From the NCBI RefSeq assembly GCF_006385785.1, contig NZ_VFSH01000002.1, forward strand, positions 121,393-185,392: a stretch of 64,000 bases of DNA. The letters run 5' to 3'. This stretch comes from Streptococcus shenyangsis (GTDB taxonomy: Bacteria; Bacillota; Bacilli; Lactobacillales; Streptococcaceae). The position numbers were made by a program, and so were the translations under genes. The notes under the pieces are model-generated. The model was not told where the DNA came from. It saw only the letters and a list, made by a program, of their open reading frames with translations, and searched no databases. Positions 46,704-56,744 of the stretch are shown one piece after another; position 1 is the stretch's first letter; the number at the start of each line of letters is the position of its first letter.

Positions 46704-47558
46704 ATGAAACTATTCAAACCACTCTTAACTGTTTTGGCACTTGCCTTTGCCCTTATCTTTGTCACAGCTTGTAGCTCAGGTTCCTCATCTGGAAAAACGA
46801 CGGCCAAGGCTCGCACAATCGATGAAATCAAAAAAAGCGGTGAACTGCGAATCGCCGTATTTGGAGATAAGAAACCTTTTGGTTACGTTGACAATGATGG
46901 TTCTTACAAAGGTTACGATATTGAGCTTGGGAACCAACTGGCTCAAGACCTTGGTGTCAAGGTTAAATACGTTTCAGTTGATGCTGCCAACCGTGCGGAA
47001 TACTTGATTTCAAACAAGGTGGATATTACCCTTGCCAACTTTACAGTAACTGACGAACGTAAGAAACAAGTTGACTTTGCCCTTCCATATATGAAAGTTT
47101 CTCTGGGTGTCGTATCACCTAAGACTGGTCTCATTACAGACGTCAAACAACTTGAAGGTAAAACCTTAATTGTTACAAAAGGAACGACTGCTGAGACTTA
47201 TTTTGAAAAGAATCATCCAGAAATCAAACTCCAAAAATACGACCAATACAGTGACTCTTACCAAGCCCTTCTTGACGGACGTGGAGATGCCTTCTCTACT
47301 GACAATACGGAAGTTCTAGCTTGGGCGCTTGAAAATAAAGGATTTGAAGTAGGAATTACTTCTCTTGGTAATCCAGATACCATTGCGGCAGCAGTTCAAA
47401 AAGGCAACCAAGAATTGCTAGACTTCATCAATAAAGATATTGAAAAATTAGGTAAGGAAAACTTCTTCCACAAGGCCTATGAAAAAACACTTCACCCAAC
47501 CTATGGTGACGCTGCTAAAGTAGATGACCTGGTTGTTGAAGGTGGAAAAGTCGACTAA
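46704..47558 (+). CDS. Amino acid-binding lipoprotein of the ABC transporter
   Basis: 284 aa. Signal peptide with lipobox FVTACSSG (Cys near residue 23), then a type II solute-binding fold: GELRIAVFGDKKPFGYVDND, GYDIELGNQLAQDLG near 70-84, and ANFTVTDERKKQVDFALPY near 112-130, whose Arg and Asp residues normally hold the amino acid. GGAG precedes the ATG. The exact amino acid is not determinable from sequence alone. Confidence 0.92.
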   Translation: MKLFKPLLTVLALAFALIFVTACSSGSSSGKTTAKARTIDEIKKSGELRIAVFGDKKPFGYVDNDGSYKGYDIELGNQLAQDLGVKVKYVSVDAANRAEYLISNKVDITLANFTVTDERKKQVDFALPYMKVSLGVVSPKTGLITDVKQLEGKTLIVTKGTTAETYFEKNHPEIKLQKYDQYSDSYQALLDGRGDAFSTDNTEVLAWALENKGFEVGITSLGNPDTIAAAVQKGNQELLDFINKDIEKLGKENFFHKAYEKTLHPTYGDAAKVDDLVVEGGKVD

Positions 47559-47580
47559 TACTTAATGAAATCACAAAAAG

Positions 47581-47614
47581 AAATCAGGTAATCCTAGCGA
47601 CTACCTGATTTTTC
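47581..47614. terminator. Bidirectional terminator between the ABC operon and pyrE
   Basis: AAATCAGGTA pairs with TACCTGATTT around an 11-base loop, with T runs on both strands. Confidence 0.9.
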
Positions 47615-47620
47615 TATGCT

Positions 47621-48253
47621 CTAAACATTTTGCCAATTTTCTTGGTCTTCTTTAAAGCGTTTTAGGAGATCCAATCCTTCTGGTGTGATATATCCTTCTT
47701 CTTGGGCTAAGTGAATGAGTTCACTGTAGTTAGAAAGCGTCACCAGCTTAACACCCGCATCTGCAAAGTTTTTGTCTGCTTTTGGCAATTGGTAGCTGAA
47801 AATCGCTACAACACCGAGAACCTCTGCTCCTTCTCGCTTGGCTGCTGCCACGGCCTCGAGAACAGAACCACCTGTTGAAATCAGGTCTTCAACCACTACC
47901 ATTTTTTGACCTTGAGCTACTCGGCCTTCGATTTGATTACCAGCACCGTGGTCTTTTGGTTTGCTACGGATGTAGGCAAAAGGAAGGTCCATCTTATCAG
48001 CAATAATAGCTCCGTGTGGAATCCCTGCTGTTGCAGTTCCTGCAATCACCTCAACCTCAGGAAAGGCTTCTTTAATAGCTTCCACAAAGCCATTTTCAAT
48101 TAGGGTACGAGTTTCTGGATAGGCTAGTGTCACACGATTATCAGTATAAATCGGTGACTTAATACCAGATGCCCAAGTGAAAGGCTCCTCTGGTTTGAGG
48201 TAAACGGCTTGAATTTTCAAGAGGTGGCTAGCGATATCTTTAGCAAGTGTCAT
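47621..48253 (-). CDS. pyrE: Orotate phosphoribosyltransferase
   Basis: 210 aa. The PRPP motif [17 protein letters not shown] near 120-136, plus [15 protein letters not shown] and [16 protein letters not shown], are diagnostic. It makes OMP from orotate. It follows pyrF by 33 nt and shares its PyrR-controlled transcript. Confidence 0.96.
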   Translation of the reverse strand: MTLAKDIASHLLKIQAVYLKPEEPFTWASGIKSPIYTDNRVTLAYPETRTLIENGFVEAIKEAFPEVEVIAGTATAGIPHGAIIADKMDLPFAYIRSKPKDHGAGNQIEGRVAQGQKMVVVEDLISTGGSVLEAVAAAKREGAEVLGVVAIFSYQLPKADKNFADAGVKLVTLSNYSELIHLAQEEGYITPEGLDLLKRFKEDQENWQNV

Positions 48254-48286
48254 GGTATTCTCCTTTTATTTTTCTAATCTAGTTCT

Positions 48287-48988
48287 TTAATTCCAGTCCT
48301 GTGTCCATTCATCCTTGATAGCATAATAAGCTGCAACAGGAGCCTCAGCTTGGGTAATGGGACGTCCCACTACGATATAGTCACTACCGATTTGATAGGC
48401 ATCAGCAGGTGTCATCACGCGTTTTTGATCACCAACAGCAGCTCCCTGTGGACGAATGCCCGGTGTCAGACAGATAAAATCTGGATTGGTAGCCTGCTTG
48501 ATGACTTGCACTTCCTGAGCCGAGCAAACGACACCATCCAAACCCGCTTCAGCTGTCTTCTTAGCATAATGAATCACAGACTCTTGCAGGCTGGTTTGGA
48601 TATTTTGAAACTCCTGCATCTGAGCTTCTGAGGTTGATGTGAGCTGAGTCACTGCAATCAATTTGGCTTGGTTTCCAAGACCTTCACGCGCAGCCTTCAT
48701 CATCTCTACACCCCCAGCCGCATGAACATTGGTCATATCCACACCAAGCTGAGACAGGACCTTCATGGCTGATTTGACTGTATTGGGAATGTCATGAAGT
48801 TTGAGATCAAGAAAGACGCTATGTCCCAAGTTTTTTAAATAGGAAATAATCTCAGGTCCCGTTGCATAATAAAGCTCCATCCCTACCTTGAGATAAAGGC
48901 TTTCTTCCTCTGGAAAAAGAGCTAAGAATTCCTTGACTGCCTCAAAACTAGGAAAATCAAGAGCAATGACTGGACGATGTTCTCGCAT
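48287..48988 (-). CDS. pyrF: Orotidine-5'-phosphate decarboxylase
   Basis: 233 aa TIM-barrel enzyme with the catalytic charged network in [17 protein letters not shown] near 58-74 and the phosphate-site [17 protein letters not shown] near 182-198. It decarboxylates OMP to UMP. First gene of pyrFE, behind a PyrR attenuator. Confidence 0.96.
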   Translation of the reverse strand: MREHRPVIALDFPSFEAVKEFLALFPEEESLYLKVGMELYYATGPEIISYLKNLGHSVFLDLKLHDIPNTVKSAMKVLSQLGVDMTNVHAAGGVEMMKAAREGLGNQAKLIAVTQLTSTSEAQMQEFQNIQTSLQESVIHYAKKTAEAGLDGVVCSAQEVQVIKQATNPDFICLTPGIRPQGAAVGDQKRVMTPADAYQIGSDYIVVGRPITQAEAPVAAYYAIKDEWTQDWN

Positions 48989-49041
48989 AGGTTTCTCCTT
49001 TTACCTTTGCTAGTGAGAGAGTCTGGCCAACAGAAGACACG

Positions 49042-49140
49042 AAAAAAGGAACCTGCCAACAGCAAGGTTCCACGAAAAATGGGTAGTCTCCACCCTTTCA
49101 TCGTCTAACCTTAGCTGCCTCTCTGGACTGCTTTAAAGGT
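49042..49140 (-). promoter_or_regulatory. PyrR-dependent attenuator in the pyrF leader
   Basis: On the minus strand GCAGTCCAGAGAGGCAGC (about 49115-49133) matches the PyrR-binding loop consensus. Downstream, GGAACCT-N10-AGGTTCC followed by TTTTTTC (49042-49071) is the terminator. High UMP or UTP with PyrR would favour termination. Confidence 0.93.
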
Positions 49141-49148
49141 TTTTTACT

Positions 49149-49177
49149 ATTCTATTATTTCTACTAGCACTTGTCAA
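49149..49177 (-). promoter_or_regulatory. pyrFE promoter
   Basis: TTGACA (49172-49177), 17-nt spacer, TAGAAT (49149-49154) on the minus strand. Confidence 0.88.
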
Positions 49178-49219
49178 GTAAAAACTAGTCACTAAAGTAC
49201 TATGAGAAAAAAGGTAAAC

Positions 49220-50455
49220 CTAGCGACGCGGTGAACGCTGGGGCGTTTGATTTCGATTGCTTTCTTCCTCCAGCTTTTTCTTCTCTTCTTCCAATTTATT
49301 CTGCTGTTCTTCTAGCCTTTTCTTCTCTTCGTCTTTCTGTTTCTTCTCAGCTTCTTCGGCCTCTTTTTTAGCTTTTTCTTCTGCCTCCATAATTAATTTA
49401 TCCGCTACAGTGTAACTGTAAATTCCAGCTTCCATGTCAATCACACTCGGTTCTGACAATTGAGGCTTAATCTTACTGTAGTAAGGTAATTTCTTGCTCA
49501 TTTCAGACAGGGGAACCAAGACTTCATCTGTATCATACATGGTCAATCGAATTAAATCGGAAGTCACCTTGCTTGGGGCTAGCTCCACCTTTTGGATAGC
49601 AGCCTTGAGTTCTGGGCTAATTTGAGAAAGTTCTGAGACAAAAGCCTTGATTTGTTCACTATCATTAAAGAGAACTGACAAATAAGTTTCTGGTAGACTG
49701 ACCAAGCTCACAGCACTGGTCTCAAGCTGACCACTGGAAAGAATAGGATAATGATTTTCACCAGAAACATAGTAGGCAACAATATCATATTCCTTGACCT
49801 TGATAGTAAACTTGGTTGGAAATTGATAGACAAGTTGAGCTGATTCAACCCAATAGTTAGACTTGATCTGCTCTTCATATTTTGCCTTGTCTAGCAGAAG
49901 GTTAATCGTATAATCCGAATCCTGAATGCCTGAAGCCTGTCGAATATCATCAGCTGTAGTTTGCACCGTTCCCTCAACACGGATATCCTTCATAGTCGCA
50001 TAAGGACTGAGTAAGTAAACAGAGACAATCAATAAAAGCAGACTTGGAAATAAAATCGTTAAGGCTCGTAAGATATGGAGGCCAGGAATCTTTGCTTTGG
50101 CTGGTTTTTCTTTTGTAGCCTTTTTAGCAAGCTTTTTATCCTGTTCCTCGCCCTCTTTAGCCCCTGATTCTTCTATCTCTTCTTCCTCTTTATCTCCCTC
50201 TGAGGATGCTACTTTTTCTTCAGACTCTTCCATGGCTGATTCTGAGTCTTCTGGGTCAGCTTCACTCTCCTTGTCCTCTGACTTCTCAGATTCTTCTCCC
50301 ATTCGAGCTTGTCTTTCCTTTTTCTTCTCCTCAGCTAGGGCCGCCTCTTCTTCAGCCTTCTTTTTTAGATATTCTTGGTTTCGTTTCTGCCATTCTGATA
50401 ACTCTTTCAATTCTTCGAGGATTTCTTTGCCCTCATTTTTCTTATCTTTTGACAT
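49220..50455 (-). CDS. divIB: Cell division protein DivIB (FtsQ family)
   Basis: 411 aa. Residues 1-125 are a very charged cytoplasmic tail rich in Glu, Lys, Ser (EESEEKVASSEGDKEEEEI and similar). One membrane segment follows (LRALTILFPSLLLLIVSVYLL, about 128-149), then a POTRA domain beginning MKDIRVEGTVQTTADDIRQA (about 155-225), a beta domain, and a C-terminal Glu/Lys coiled coil ending QTPQRSPRR. It stabilises the FtsL-DivIC divisome subcomplex. Ten bases after murG; the murD-murG-divIB order is usual in streptococci. Confidence 0.94.
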   Translation of the reverse strand: MSKDKKNEGKEILEELKELSEWQKRNQEYLKKKAEEEAALAEEKKKERQARMGEESEKSEDKESEADPEDSESAMEESEEKVASSEGDKEEEEIEESGAKEGEEQDKKLAKKATKEKPAKAKIPGLHILRALTILFPSLLLLIVSVYLLSPYATMKDIRVEGTVQTTADDIRQASGIQDSDYTINLLLDKAKYEEQIKSNYWVESAQLVYQFPTKFTIKVKEYDIVAYYVSGENHYPILSSGQLETSAVSLVSLPETYLSVLFNDSEQIKAFVSELSQISPELKAAIQKVELAPSKVTSDLIRLTMYDTDEVLVPLSEMSKKLPYYSKIKPQLSEPSVIDMEAGIYSYTVADKLIMEAEEKAKKEAEEAEKKQKDEEKKRLEEQQNKLEEEKKKLEEESNRNQTPQRSPRR

Positions 50456-50464
50456 TTACTTTCC

Positions 50465-51523
50465 TTATGATAAATCGTTTTTCAATAGTTGATAAAAATC
50501 TGCTAGAGATTTCAATTCCTTAGAAGCCTTCATCTTAGCTTGGTAGTCTTCCTTGTGGCTTAGTAAGTGAGACAGCTTCTCTTCCAAACTATCCAAGGTC
50601 AAATCGCTTTCTTGAAGCTCTTCTGCATAGCCTTTCTTAACAAAGTAGGCTGCGTTTTCAATCTGGTCTCCACGACTAGCTTCACGACCAAGCGGCACAA
50701 TAACATGTAATTTTGCCATGGCCAAGAGCTCAAAAATCGTATTGGCGCCACCTCTTGTCACAACAATATCAGCCAATTCCATCAAGGGTTGATAGAGATT
50801 GGTCACATAGTCAACACGAAAAAGATTTTGGCTCAACTCGTTCAGGCTAGAATCTCCAGTTAGATTGATAATATTGTAGCGCTCTGTCAGTTCTTTCTTA
50901 TGGTCTGTCACCAATTGGTTAAAGACACGAGCGCCTGCTGAACCACCGACAAACAATACAGTTGGCAATTGGGGATTAAAGTGGGTTTGAATATCCACCA
51001 ATTCATCGGGTTCTGGATTTTTTTGATCTGAAACCTTGGTCACTGCTCCCACATGCTCAACCTTAGACAAACTTGAAGCTTGTTCAAAGGTTGAATACAT
51101 CTTAGTCGCAAATTTATAGGCGATTTTATTGGCCAAGCCCATAGACAGGTCAGATTCGTGAATAAAGACAGGCACTCCTGACACACGCGCTGCGATAACA
51201 GGCGGCACAGAGACAAAACCTCCCTTTGAAAAAAGGGCCTGTGGACGAAGTCGCAACATGATAAAGAGAGATTGGACAATCCCCCAGCCAACTTTAAAGA
51301 CGTCCATCATATTTTGCCAAGAGAAATAGCGACGCAATTTTCCAGTCGCAATGGAATGAAAGGTGACATCCAAACCTGACTTGAGGATTTCTTGGTGTTC
51401 AATACCACGCTTGTCCCCGATATAGTGGACTTCCCAGCCATCTTCGATAAACTTGGGCATTAACAAAAGATTGAGGGTCACGTGTCCAACCGTCCCCCCA
51501 CCTGTAAAGACAATTTTTTTCAT
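50465..51523 (-). CDS. murG: UDP-GlcNAc:lipid II transferase MurG
   Basis: 352 aa GT-B glycosyltransferase: [13 protein letters not shown] at the N-terminus (GGGTVGH in place of the common GGTGGH), [15 protein letters not shown] near 117-131, [16 protein letters not shown] near 255-270. It adds GlcNAc to lipid I at the membrane to give lipid II. Two bases from murD, so the genes are one transcript. Confidence 0.95.
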   Translation of the reverse strand: MKKIVFTGGGTVGHVTLNLLLMPKFIEDGWEVHYIGDKRGIEHQEILKSGLDVTFHSIATGKLRRYFSWQNMMDVFKVGWGIVQSLFIMLRLRPQALFSKGGFVSVPPVIAARVSGVPVFIHESDLSMGLANKIAYKFATKMYSTFEQASSLSKVEHVGAVTKVSDQKNPEPDELVDIQTHFNPQLPTVLFVGGSAGARVFNQLVTDHKKELTERYNIINLTGDSSLNELSQNLFRVDYVTNLYQPLMELADIVVTRGGANTIFELLAMAKLHVIVPLGREASRGDQIENAAYFVKKGYAEELQESDLTLDSLEEKLSHLLSHKEDYQAKMKASKELKSLADFYQLLKNDLS

Positions 51524-51525
51524 AC

Positions 51526-52878
51526 TTATTCCTTTAACTCCGCTACTGTGTCGATAAAGAGGTCGCCACGTACTTCAAAGTTAGCATACATATCCCAGCT
51601 AGCATTGGCAGGACTGAGAAGGACTACGTCTCCTTGAGTCGCAAGCTCGTAGGCCTTGCGGGTCGCATCTGCAATATCAGTCGCATTCACATAAGCTACA
51701 CCAGCCTTATCCGCTGCCCGTTTGACACGTTCTGCAGACTGACCAAGGATGACCATCTTCTTGAGTCCAGTAATATCTGGAACCAATTCGTCAAACTCAT
51801 TGCCACGATCCAAACCACCTGCAATCAAGACGACCTTGCTGTTGTCAAATCCTGACAAGGCTTTTTGAGTAGCCAAGATATTGGTTGATTTACTATCATT
51901 ATAGAACTTAACACCTTTGATTTCATCCACAAATTGGAGACGGTGTTTGACACCACCAAAGGCTGAAAGAGTTTCTTTGATGGTTTGGTTATCAACACCA
52001 CGAAGCTTGGCTACAGCAATCGTCGCAAGGGTATTTTCCACATTGTGACTACCTGGAACTCCGATTTCGCTAGCTGCCATGACAACTTCCCCACGGAAGT
52101 AGAGTTTACCATCTTCTAGATAAGCTCCAGCAAGCTTTTCCTGTGTTGAAAATGGAACAACAGTAGCCTGTGTTTGGGTAGCCAATTCTTTTGCCAAGTC
52201 TTGGTTAAAGTTTAAGACAAGGAAATCAGCTGCTGTCATCTTGTTCTGGATATTCCACTTAGCTGCTACATATTCCTCAAAAGAACCGTGGTAGTCGATA
52301 TGAGTTGGCATGAGATTGGTAATAACAGCAATCTCAGGATGGAATTCTTGCACACCCATGAGTTGGAAGGAAGAAAGTTCCATGACAAGCGTGTCCTTGT
52401 CTGTCGCAGTTTGAGCAACCTGACTGGCAGGATAGCCGATATTTCCTGATAAAAGACCATGTTGCCCAGCAGCAGTCAAAACTTCCCCAATCATAGTCGT
52501 TGTGGTTGTTTTTCCATTTGAACCTGTGATACCGATAATGGGCGCTTCTGAAATCAAGTAAGCCAATTCCACCTCAGTCAAGACTGGAATTCCCTTGGCC
52601 AAAGCCTTTTCAATCATAGGATTGCTGTAGGGAATGCCTGGATTTTTCACCATAAGGGCAAACTCTTCATCCAAAAGTTCCAAAGGATGGCCACCTGTGA
52701 TAACCTTGATCCCTTCTTCCAGCAAACTTTGCGCAGCTGGATTGTCTTCGAAAGGCTTCCCATCATTTACCGTCACAATGGCACCTAGCTTATCCAACAA
52801 ACGAGCTGCAGATTCACCAGACTTGGCCAAACCTAAAACAAGGACTTTCTTATTTCTAAATTGATCTATTACTTTCAT
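51526..52878 (-). CDS. murD: UDP-N-acetylmuramoylalanine--D-glutamate ligase MurD
   Basis: 450 aa Mur ligase: N-terminal Rossmann [20 protein letters not shown] loop [16 protein letters not shown] near 115-130, central YNDSKSTN near 325, and [19 protein letters not shown] near the end. It adds D-glutamate to UDP-MurNAc-L-Ala in the cytosol. First gene of murD-murG-divIB, with a -10 TAAAAT upstream. Confidence 0.96.
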   Translation of the reverse strand: MKVIDQFRNKKVLVLGLAKSGESAARLLDKLGAIVTVNDGKPFEDNPAAQSLLEEGIKVITGGHPLELLDEEFALMVKNPGIPYSNPMIEKALAKGIPVLTEVELAYLISEAPIIGITGSNGKTTTTTMIGEVLTAAGQHGLLSGNIGYPASQVAQTATDKDTLVMELSSFQLMGVQEFHPEIAVITNLMPTHIDYHGSFEEYVAAKWNIQNKMTAADFLVLNFNQDLAKELATQTQATVVPFSTQEKLAGAYLEDGKLYFRGEVVMAASEIGVPGSHNVENTLATIAVAKLRGVDNQTIKETLSAFGGVKHRLQFVDEIKGVKFYNDSKSTNILATQKALSGFDNSKVVLIAGGLDRGNEFDELVPDITGLKKMVILGQSAERVKRAADKAGVAYVNATDIADATRKAYELATQGDVVLLSPANASWDMYANFEVRGDLFIDTVAELKE

Positions 52879-52967
52879 GTCTCAAACTCCATTTCTACTC
52901 CTACTATTTTACCATTTTTATGGAAATAATTCTAAATGAAAATGCTCAGATTAGGCATTCTAACAAG

Positions 52968-52993
52968 CAAAAAGAGAGCCGAAACTCTCTTTT
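52968..52993 (-). terminator. Terminator after the DUF3165-type gene
   Basis: AAAGAGAG-TTTCGG-CTCTCTTT on the minus strand followed by TTGC; it overlaps the stop codon. Confidence 0.7.
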
Positions 52994-53246
52994 ATCTTCT
53001 TTTACTTTTATGGACCGACATGAGGGTAATATCTCGCAAGCTAAAGTATGCTAGGAAGAGCATGGCGATTGCGATAAAGAATTCTGTCGGTAGCTGAAAG
53101 ATTTGCAGGACAGACAGCATCAGCAAAATCAAAAGTGCTACGAAAGCAAAGACGACAAGGACGATATTGACTGTCCCTTTAATGCTTTGTGGTGTCGCAA
53201 ATACATAGAGTAGTAATAAGAGGATTCCTATGATTAAATAAACCAT
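52992..53246 (-). CDS. Small membrane protein (DUF3165-like)
   Basis: 84 aa with three hydrophobic segments (VYLIIGILLLLLYVFA, VNIVLVVFAFVALLILLMLSVL and FFIAIAMLFLAYFSL) and a basic C-terminus (SVHKSKRR). It resembles small streptococcal membrane proteins next to typA; function unknown. It begins 19 nt after typA and is probably co-transcribed. Confidence 0.75.
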   Translation of the reverse strand: MVYLIIGILLLLLYVFATPQSIKGTVNIVLVVFAFVALLILLMLSVLQIFQLPTEFFIAIAMLFLAYFSLRDITLMSVHKSKRR

Positions 53247-53265
53247 CTTTATCTCTTTCTAGCTC

Positions 53266-55107
53266 TTATTCAGCTGATTTTTTCTTCTTATTAGCTTTCT
53301 CACGCTCTGCCTTGTTAAGGATTTGTTTACGCAAACGGATAGACTCAGGCGTTACTTCCATGTACTCATCGTCGTTCAAGAACTCAAGAGATTCTTCAAG
53401 TGTCAAGATACGAGGCGTCTTGATTACAGCTGTTTGGTCCTTAGTAGCTGAACGAACGTTGGTCATTTGTTTTGCCTTAGTGATGTTAACTGTCAAGTCA
53501 TTTTCACGAGAGTTTTCACCGATGATCATTCCTTCGTAAACTTCAGTACCTGGGTTGACAAAGATTGTACCACGTTCTTCGATAGACATGATTGAGTAAG
53601 TTGTAGCCTTACCAGCATCGATAGAAACAAGGGCACCACGGTGACGACCACCAATTTCACCTGGAATCAATGGCAAGTATTGGTCGAAGGTATGGTTCAT
53701 AATACCGTAACCACGAGTCATTGACAAGAACTCAGTTGAGTACCCAATCAAACCACGCGCTGGAACAAGAAAGACCAAACGAGTTTGACCATTACCAGTT
53801 GAAATCATATCCAACATTTCACCTTTACGTTCAGAAAGGCTTTGGATAACAGATCCTTGGTATTCTTCTGGAGTATCGATTTGAACACGTTCAAATGGTT
53901 CACATTTAACACCGTCGATTTCTTTTACGATAACTTCTGGACGAGATACTTGAAGTTCATAACCTTCACGACGCATTGTTTCGATAAGGATTGACAAGTG
54001 CAATTCTCCACGACCTGAAACTGTCCATTTATCTGGTGAATCAGTTGGGTCAACACGAAGGGAAACGTCTGTTTGCAATTCGGCCTGCAAACGTTCTTCC
54101 ACCTTACGAGAAGTTACCCATTTACCTTCTTTACCAGCAAATGGTGAGTTGTTAACCAAGAAAGTCATTTGAAGAGTTGGCTCATCGATATGTAGGATTG
54201 GAAGAGCTTCGATTGCGTCTGTCGGAGTAATGGTTTCCCCGACAAAGATGTCTTCCATACCTGAAACAGCAATCAAGTCACCAGCTTTAGCTTCTTGGAT
54301 TTCACGACGTTCCAAACCAAAGAAACCGAAGAGTTTTGTAACACGGAAGTTTTTAGTTGTGCCATCAAGTTTAGAAAGGGTAACTTGGTCCCCAACCTTA
54401 ACTGTACCACGGAAGACACGACCGATACCAATACGTCCAACGAAGTCATTGTAGTCCAAAAGTGATACTTGGAACTGCAAAGGCTCATCTGAGTTATCTA
54501 CTGGAGCTGGGATGTGGTCAATAATCGTGTCAAAGATTGGTGCCATAGTCGCTTCTTGGTCAGCTGGATCATCTGACAACGAAGAAGTTCCGTTAATAGC
54601 TGAAGCATACACCACTGGGAAGTCAAGCTGGTCATCATCTGCACCAAGCTCGATGAAAAGTTCCAATACTTCGTCCACTACTTCTGCTGGGCGAGCTGAT
54701 GGTTTGTCGATTTTGTTAACAACCACGATTGGCACAAGGTCTTGTTCCAAGGCTTTTTTCAATACGAAACGAGTCTGTGGCATTGTTCCTTCGTAGGCAT
54801 CTACGACCAAGACAACACCGTCAACCATTTTCATGATACGCTCAACTTCTCCACCGAAGTCCGCGTGTCCTGGTGTGTCCATGATGTTAATACGAGTTCC
54901 GTTATAGGCAACGGCAGTATTTTTAGCAAGGATGGTGATTCCACGCTCTTTTTCAATATCGTTTGAGTCCATAGCACGCTCTGCCAATTCAGTACGTGCA
55001 TCAAGTGTTTCTGATTGTTTCAATAATTCGTCAACGAGGGTTGTTTTCCCGTGGTCAACGTGGGCGATAATCGCAATGTTACGGATATCTTCTCTTAATT
55101 TTGTCAT
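53266..55107 (-). CDS. typA: Ribosome-associated GTPase TypA/BipA
   Basis: 613 aa from ATG 55107 ([20 protein letters not shown]), which has GAGG upstream; an in-frame ATG at 55128 has none. G1 [10 protein letters not shown], switch [23 protein letters not shown] near 127-136; then EF-G-like domains and the BipA-specific C-terminus. It binds 70S ribosomes and aids assembly and translation under stress, especially cold. The ORF ends in a lysine-rich tail ([10 protein letters not shown]). Confidence 0.96.
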   Translation of the reverse strand: MTKLREDIRNIAIIAHVDHGKTTLVDELLKQSETLDARTELAERAMDSNDIEKERGITILAKNTAVAYNGTRINIMDTPGHADFGGEVERIMKMVDGVVLVVDAYEGTMPQTRFVLKKALEQDLVPIVVVNKIDKPSARPAEVVDEVLELFIELGADDDQLDFPVVYASAINGTSSLSDDPADQEATMAPIFDTIIDHIPAPVDNSDEPLQFQVSLLDYNDFVGRIGIGRVFRGTVKVGDQVTLSKLDGTTKNFRVTKLFGFFGLERREIQEAKAGDLIAVSGMEDIFVGETITPTDAIEALPILHIDEPTLQMTFLVNNSPFAGKEGKWVTSRKVEERLQAELQTDVSLRVDPTDSPDKWTVSGRGELHLSILIETMRREGYELQVSRPEVIVKEIDGVKCEPFERVQIDTPEEYQGSVIQSLSERKGEMLDMISTGNGQTRLVFLVPARGLIGYSTEFLSMTRGYGIMNHTFDQYLPLIPGEIGGRHRGALVSIDAGKATTYSIMSIEERGTIFVNPGTEVYEGMIIGENSRENDLTVNITKAKQMTNVRSATKDQTAVIKTPRILTLEESLEFLNDDEYMEVTPESIRLRKQILNKAEREKANKKKKSAE

Positions 55108-55268
55108 GATTTCCTCTATAATATTCAAAATTTATTTTCTAACTGAACGATTATACCATAATTTCAAGTAAATAACATAATTCAAGCAAGTGTAAATGTT
55201 TTCACTCTGCTTTTCTTTTCACGTCAAGCCTTTTCAAAGCAAGCGACTTATGATAAGATAGGCACAGT

Positions 55269-55994
55269 ATGCGTTTAGATAATTTATTAGCCCAAGAAAA
55301 AATCAGTCGAAAGACTATGAAGCAAGCACTCTTCAAAGGGGAAATTCTCGTCGATGGTTGCCCAGCCCGCTCCCTAGCTCAGAATATCGATACAGGACTA
55401 CAAAAACTCCTTTTTCAAGGCCGAATCATTCAAGGCTATGAGCACACCTATCTTATGCTTCATAAGCCTGCTGGTGTCGTGACAGCCAACAAAGACAAGG
55501 AACTTCCAACTGTCATGGACCTGCTTCCATCTGACATCCAGTCTGACAAGCTCTATGCTGTTGGCCGACTGGACCGAGATACGACTGGGCTCCTCCTCTT
55601 GACCGACAACGGCCCTTTGGGCTTTCAACTCCTCCATCCCCAATATCATGTCGATAAGACCTACCAAGTTGAGGTTAATGGACTCCTGACACCTGACCAT
55701 ATTCAAGCCTTTCAAAAGGGAATTGTCTTTTTAGATGGCACTATCTGTAAACCTGCAAGGCTAGAAATTCTATCTGCAAGTCCTTCTCTCAGTCAAGCCT
55801 CTATCAGCATTTCAGAAGGAAAATTTCATCAAGTTAAGAAAATGTTCCTCTCGGTTGGTGTCAAAGTGACCTCCCTTAAACGTACCCATTTTGGCCCTTG
55901 GAGTTTGGATGATCATCTTCAAGAGGGAGACTACCGCCCCCTTAACTCAGAAGAGTTGGCAAGCATTCGTGAATTTCTCAGAAAAAGTGGTTAA
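55269..55994 (+). CDS. 16S rRNA pseudouridine synthase, RsuA family
   Basis: 241 aa. N-terminal S4 domain (MRLDNLLAQEKISRKTMKQA), then LHKPAGVVTANKD near 66-78 and the catalytic Asp in YAVGRLDRDTTGLLLLTDNG near 96-115. RsuA-type enzymes modify U516 of 16S rRNA. The ATG follows a -10-like TAAGAT by nine bases and has almost no Shine-Dalgarno. Confidence 0.9.
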   Translation: MRLDNLLAQEKISRKTMKQALFKGEILVDGCPARSLAQNIDTGLQKLLFQGRIIQGYEHTYLMLHKPAGVVTANKDKELPTVMDLLPSDIQSDKLYAVGRLDRDTTGLLLLTDNGPLGFQLLHPQYHVDKTYQVEVNGLLTPDHIQAFQKGIVFLDGTICKPARLEILSASPSLSQASISISEGKFHQVKKMFLSVGVKVTSLKRTHFGPWSLDDHLQEGDYRPLNSEELASIREFLRKSG

Positions 55995-55995
55995 A

Positions 55996-56026
55996 AAATG
56001 AGCTCGGAAAATATCCAAGCTCGTTT
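55996..56026. terminator. Bidirectional terminator between the rsuA-type and rhodanese genes
   Basis: AATGAGCTCGG pairs with CCAAGCTCGTT around AAAATAT, with T runs on each strand. Confidence 0.88.
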
Positions 56027-56028
56027 TC

Positions 56029-56412
56029 TTATTTCTCAACTTTGACTTTACCTTTCCAAGAATCCAAACCATAAGAAAGGATATAAATCTCAGAAAAGCC
56101 TTGTTTTTTCAAGTAAAGGGCTGCATTTGTGACCCGTTGCGCACGTTGGTTTTCGTAAAGAAGGATAGATTTATCTTTACGAAGGGCTGCAAGACTAGTT
56201 TTCAACTGACTTGAAGGAATATTGCGAGCTCCAAGGATATGCTTTCTGTGGAATTCTGCTGGGTCGCGCAAATCAATCAATTGACCCGTACGAATCAAGG
56301 CTTCAAACTCTTCATTGTCTACAATTTTAGCCGCACGACGAATACGAAGATAGTTAAAGCCCATCCACGCCAACATTGCTAGTATAAGTGCCCACAAAAT
56401 CCAAGTAACCAT
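56029..56412 (-). CDS. Membrane-anchored rhodanese-like protein without active-site Cys
   Basis: 127 aa. One N-terminal membrane segment (VTWILWALILAMLAWMGF), then a rhodanese domain: FEALIRTGQLIDLRDPAEFH near 38-57, ILGARNIPSS near 61-70. The position expected to hold the catalytic Cys reads SILLYENQRAQR, so no sulfurtransferase activity is expected; it may be a binding module. Its start overlaps the stop of yqgQ. Confidence 0.85.
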   Translation of the reverse strand: MVTWILWALILAMLAWMGFNYLRIRRAAKIVDNEEFEALIRTGQLIDLRDPAEFHRKHILGARNIPSSQLKTSLAALRKDKSILLYENQRAQRVTNAALYLKKQGFSEIYILSYGLDSWKGKVKVEK

Positions 56413-56633
56413 TAGTTCTTTTCTCCATTTTTCTCAATATAATCCAATTCTACCTTGTGCTCTCTGCGAAGAACTGCTTCTGCCTCTAGATAGTCTAATT
56501 TATCCATCAACCCTGCATCGTAAATCCGAGAGAGTTCCAACTTCATCAGTTCAATATCATATAAGCGTTTTCCCATGTAAACAATAATACCAAATCGTTT
56601 GAGGAATTGCTGCACATCATAGAATGTTTTCAT
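56412..56633 (-). CDS. yqgQ: YqgQ family protein
   Basis: 73 aa from ATG 56633 (MKTFYDVQQFLKRFGIIVYM), about the usual 70-residue length. A longer reading to 56681 would begin upstream of the promoter. Function is unknown. A strong promoter ends 7 nt before the ATG, and no Shine-Dalgarno is seen, so the mRNA is probably leaderless. Co-transcribed with the rhodanese gene. Confidence 0.85.
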   Translation of the reverse strand: MKTFYDVQQFLKRFGIIVYMGKRLYDIELMKLELSRIYDAGLMDKLDYLEAEAVLRREHKVELDYIEKNGEKN

Positions 56634-56640
56634 AAGACCC

Positions 56641-56669
56641 ATTCTAGCAAAATTTTGTGTTTTTTTCAA
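56641..56669 (-). promoter_or_regulatory. yqgQ promoter, predicted leaderless
   Basis: TTGAAA (56664-56669), 17-nt spacer, extended -10 TGCTAGAAT (hexamer 56641-56646); then GGGTCTT and the ATG. Confidence 0.75.
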
Positions 56670-56708
56670 GAAGAGACTCACACAATGCCCCTGATTTTCC
56701 TATCTTCT

Positions 56709-56738
56709 TTGGCGATTCTGACGCAAGTGTGGTACAAT
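56709..56738 (+). promoter_or_regulatory. Promoter of the LysR-type gene, predicted leaderless
   Basis: TTGGCG (56709-56714), 18-nt spacer, extended -10 TGTGGTACAAT (hexamer 56733-56738); then AAAAAC and the ATG at 56745. Confidence 0.7.
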
Positions 56739-56744
56739 AAAAAC

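Noticed and set aside
50097..50523. Serine- and leucine-rich plus-strand frames opposite divIB
   Set aside because: They are the antisense shadow of the Glu/Lys-rich N-terminus of DivIB, with no ribosome-binding site or family match.
55250..55269. A fifth leaderless gene, the rsuA-type synthase
   Set aside because: TAAGAT is a poor -10, the -35 is weak, and the spacing to the ATG is 9 nt; possible but not supported well enough.
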